Shown piece after piece: positions 63,492 through 64,000 of a DNA stretch of 64,000 nt (its first letter is position 1; each line of letters opens with the position of its first letter). The notes beneath the pieces are model-generated. The model did no database searches. It was not told the DNA's origin and saw only the letters and a list, made by a program, of their open reading frames with translations. The DNA is taken from contig NZ_MVAB01000001.1 of the NCBI RefSeq assembly GCF_002026305.1, forward strand, positions 1,054,001 through 1,118,000, read 5' to 3'. The DNA comes from Vagococcus martis. GTDB taxonomy: Bacteria; Bacillota; Bacilli; Lactobacillales; Vagococcaceae. The position numbers and the translations under genes were made by a program.

Positions 63492-63884
63492 TTAACGTTT
63501 TGAGAATTGAGATGCTTTACGAGCTTTTTTAAGACCTGGTTTTTTACGTTCTACCATACGAGCATCACGTGTTAATAATCCTTCACGTTTAAGAGCTCCA
63601 CGGAAGTCAGGATCTACTTGTAATAATGCACGAGCAATACCATGACGAGTTGCGCCAGATTGTCCTGCATATCCACCACCATTAACGTTTACGAAAACGT
63701 CATATGCGCCTTTTGTTTCAGTTAAAACAAGAGGTTGCATAATTACTTCACGTAAATCAGCATGTGGAATATATTCTTCGATGTCTTTGTTGTTCATAAC
63801 TACTTTACCTGTTCCAGGTACTAAGCGTACGCGAGCAACAGATTTTTTACGACGGCCTGTGCCGATATATTGTACTTTAGCCAA
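63492..63884 (-). CDS. rpsI: 30S ribosomal protein S9
   Basis: 130 aa, full length: [16 protein letters not shown] at the N-terminus, [20 protein letters not shown] in the middle, and the conserved [12 protein letters not shown] end that reaches the P site. TTG start at 63884 with AAGGAGG upstream; 13 bp after rplM, as in most Firmicutes. The 3' end is the probable integration site of the island to the left. Confidence 0.97.
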   Translation of the reverse strand: MAKVQYIGTGRRKKSVARVRLVPGTGKVVMNNKDIEEYIPHADLREVIMQPLVLTETKGAYDVFVNVNGGGYAGQSGATRHGIARALLQVDPDFRGALKREGLLTRDARMVERKKPGLKKARKASQFSKR

Positions 63885-63897
63885 TCTATTTTCCTCC

Positions 63898-64000
63898 TTA
63901 AATTAGGTTTGTAATGTCTAATACTTCTGGTTTTTGAGCTTGTTGTTGATGTTCGCTTCCACCATAAACGAATAATTTAGACCATTGTTTACGTCCTAAA
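63898..64000 (-). CDS. rplM: 50S ribosomal protein L13, C-terminal part
   Basis: The last 33 residues, [18 protein letters not shown]...[10 protein letters not shown], are typical of L13; the gene continues past the right edge. Stop is followed directly by the rpsI ribosome site, a conserved operon. Confidence 0.92.
   Translation of the reverse strand, partial: LGRKQWSKLFVYGGSEHQQQAQKPEVLDITNLI

Noticed and set aside
1-64000. tRNA, rRNA or CRISPR genes
   Set aside because: None recognised by eye on either strand; a tRNAscan and covariance-model search would be needed to exclude small RNAs.

Overview
The window is low-GC Firmicute DNA, most probably from the Enterococcaceae (Vagococcus or Enterococcus type). 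Support comes from WxL/LPXTG surface-protein genes, sigma-54/PRD (LevR-type) regulators driving mannose-family PTS genes, the rplM-rpsI pair, PepC and C69 peptidases, and strong AGGAGG ribosome sites. Genus is inference; no rRNA or tRNA gene was seen. Most genes lie on the minus strand.

1-8.8 kb: uronic-acid (glycosaminoglycan or pectin fragment) catabolism. A GH88 hydrolase gene, cut by the window edge, has a textbook sigma-54 promoter and a cre-like site and sits beside a LevR-type activator. Next is an operon kduI-kduD-MFS transporter-eda-kdgK-F5/8-like protein, which would convert unsaturated uronates to KDG, KDPG, pyruvate and glyceraldehyde-3-phosphate. Paired 13-bp operators lie before kduI and before an IclR-family gene at 16.3-17.0 kb, so that IclR protein is probably the KdgR-like repressor. 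8.8-15.9 kb: a WxL cell-surface complex cluster (small membrane protein, LPXTG protein, DUF916 protein, 1518-aa BspA-like/WxL protein, small WxL protein).

17-34.6 kb: proline iminopeptidase, a VanZ-RDD membrane protein, a lone lactose/cellobiose-type EIIA, then a peptide-degradation block with three APC permeases, two PepC-type cysteine aminopeptidases and two C69 dipeptidases, apparently grown by duplication. A CydDC-like ABC exporter pair with a DUF454 protein follows. 34.7-39.1 kb (plus strand): MntH, and an MFS transporter with an AbgB-like M20 amidohydrolase. 39.1-46.9 kb: SDR, a second LevR-type activator, a four-gene mannose-family PTS with its own sigma-54 promoter, a Dus enzyme and a small charged protein.

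47-57.4 kb: a LysR gene divergent from lrgA-lrgB-lactate oxidase (a layout like cidABC but with lactate oxidase in the enzyme slot), a GNAT, a LysR/MetE-like pair with a Met-box-like site, and a quinone/electrophile resistance operon (MhqR, two VOC dioxygenases, flavin reductase, esterase) with a near-perfect MhqR operator.

57.6-64 kb: an XRE regulator followed at once by an unlisted 31-codon Fst-like peptide, then an island between a diverged remnant of the rpsI 3' end (58.73-58.87 kb) and the real rpsI-rplM. It carries an unrecognised 470-aa protein and an OLD-like ATPase-TOPRIM gene split by an IS30 element. Removing the IS and one copy of its 15-bp target duplication restores a continuous 447-codon frame. 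This two-gene unit looks like a candidate defence system, now broken, and is the best lead for something undescribed.
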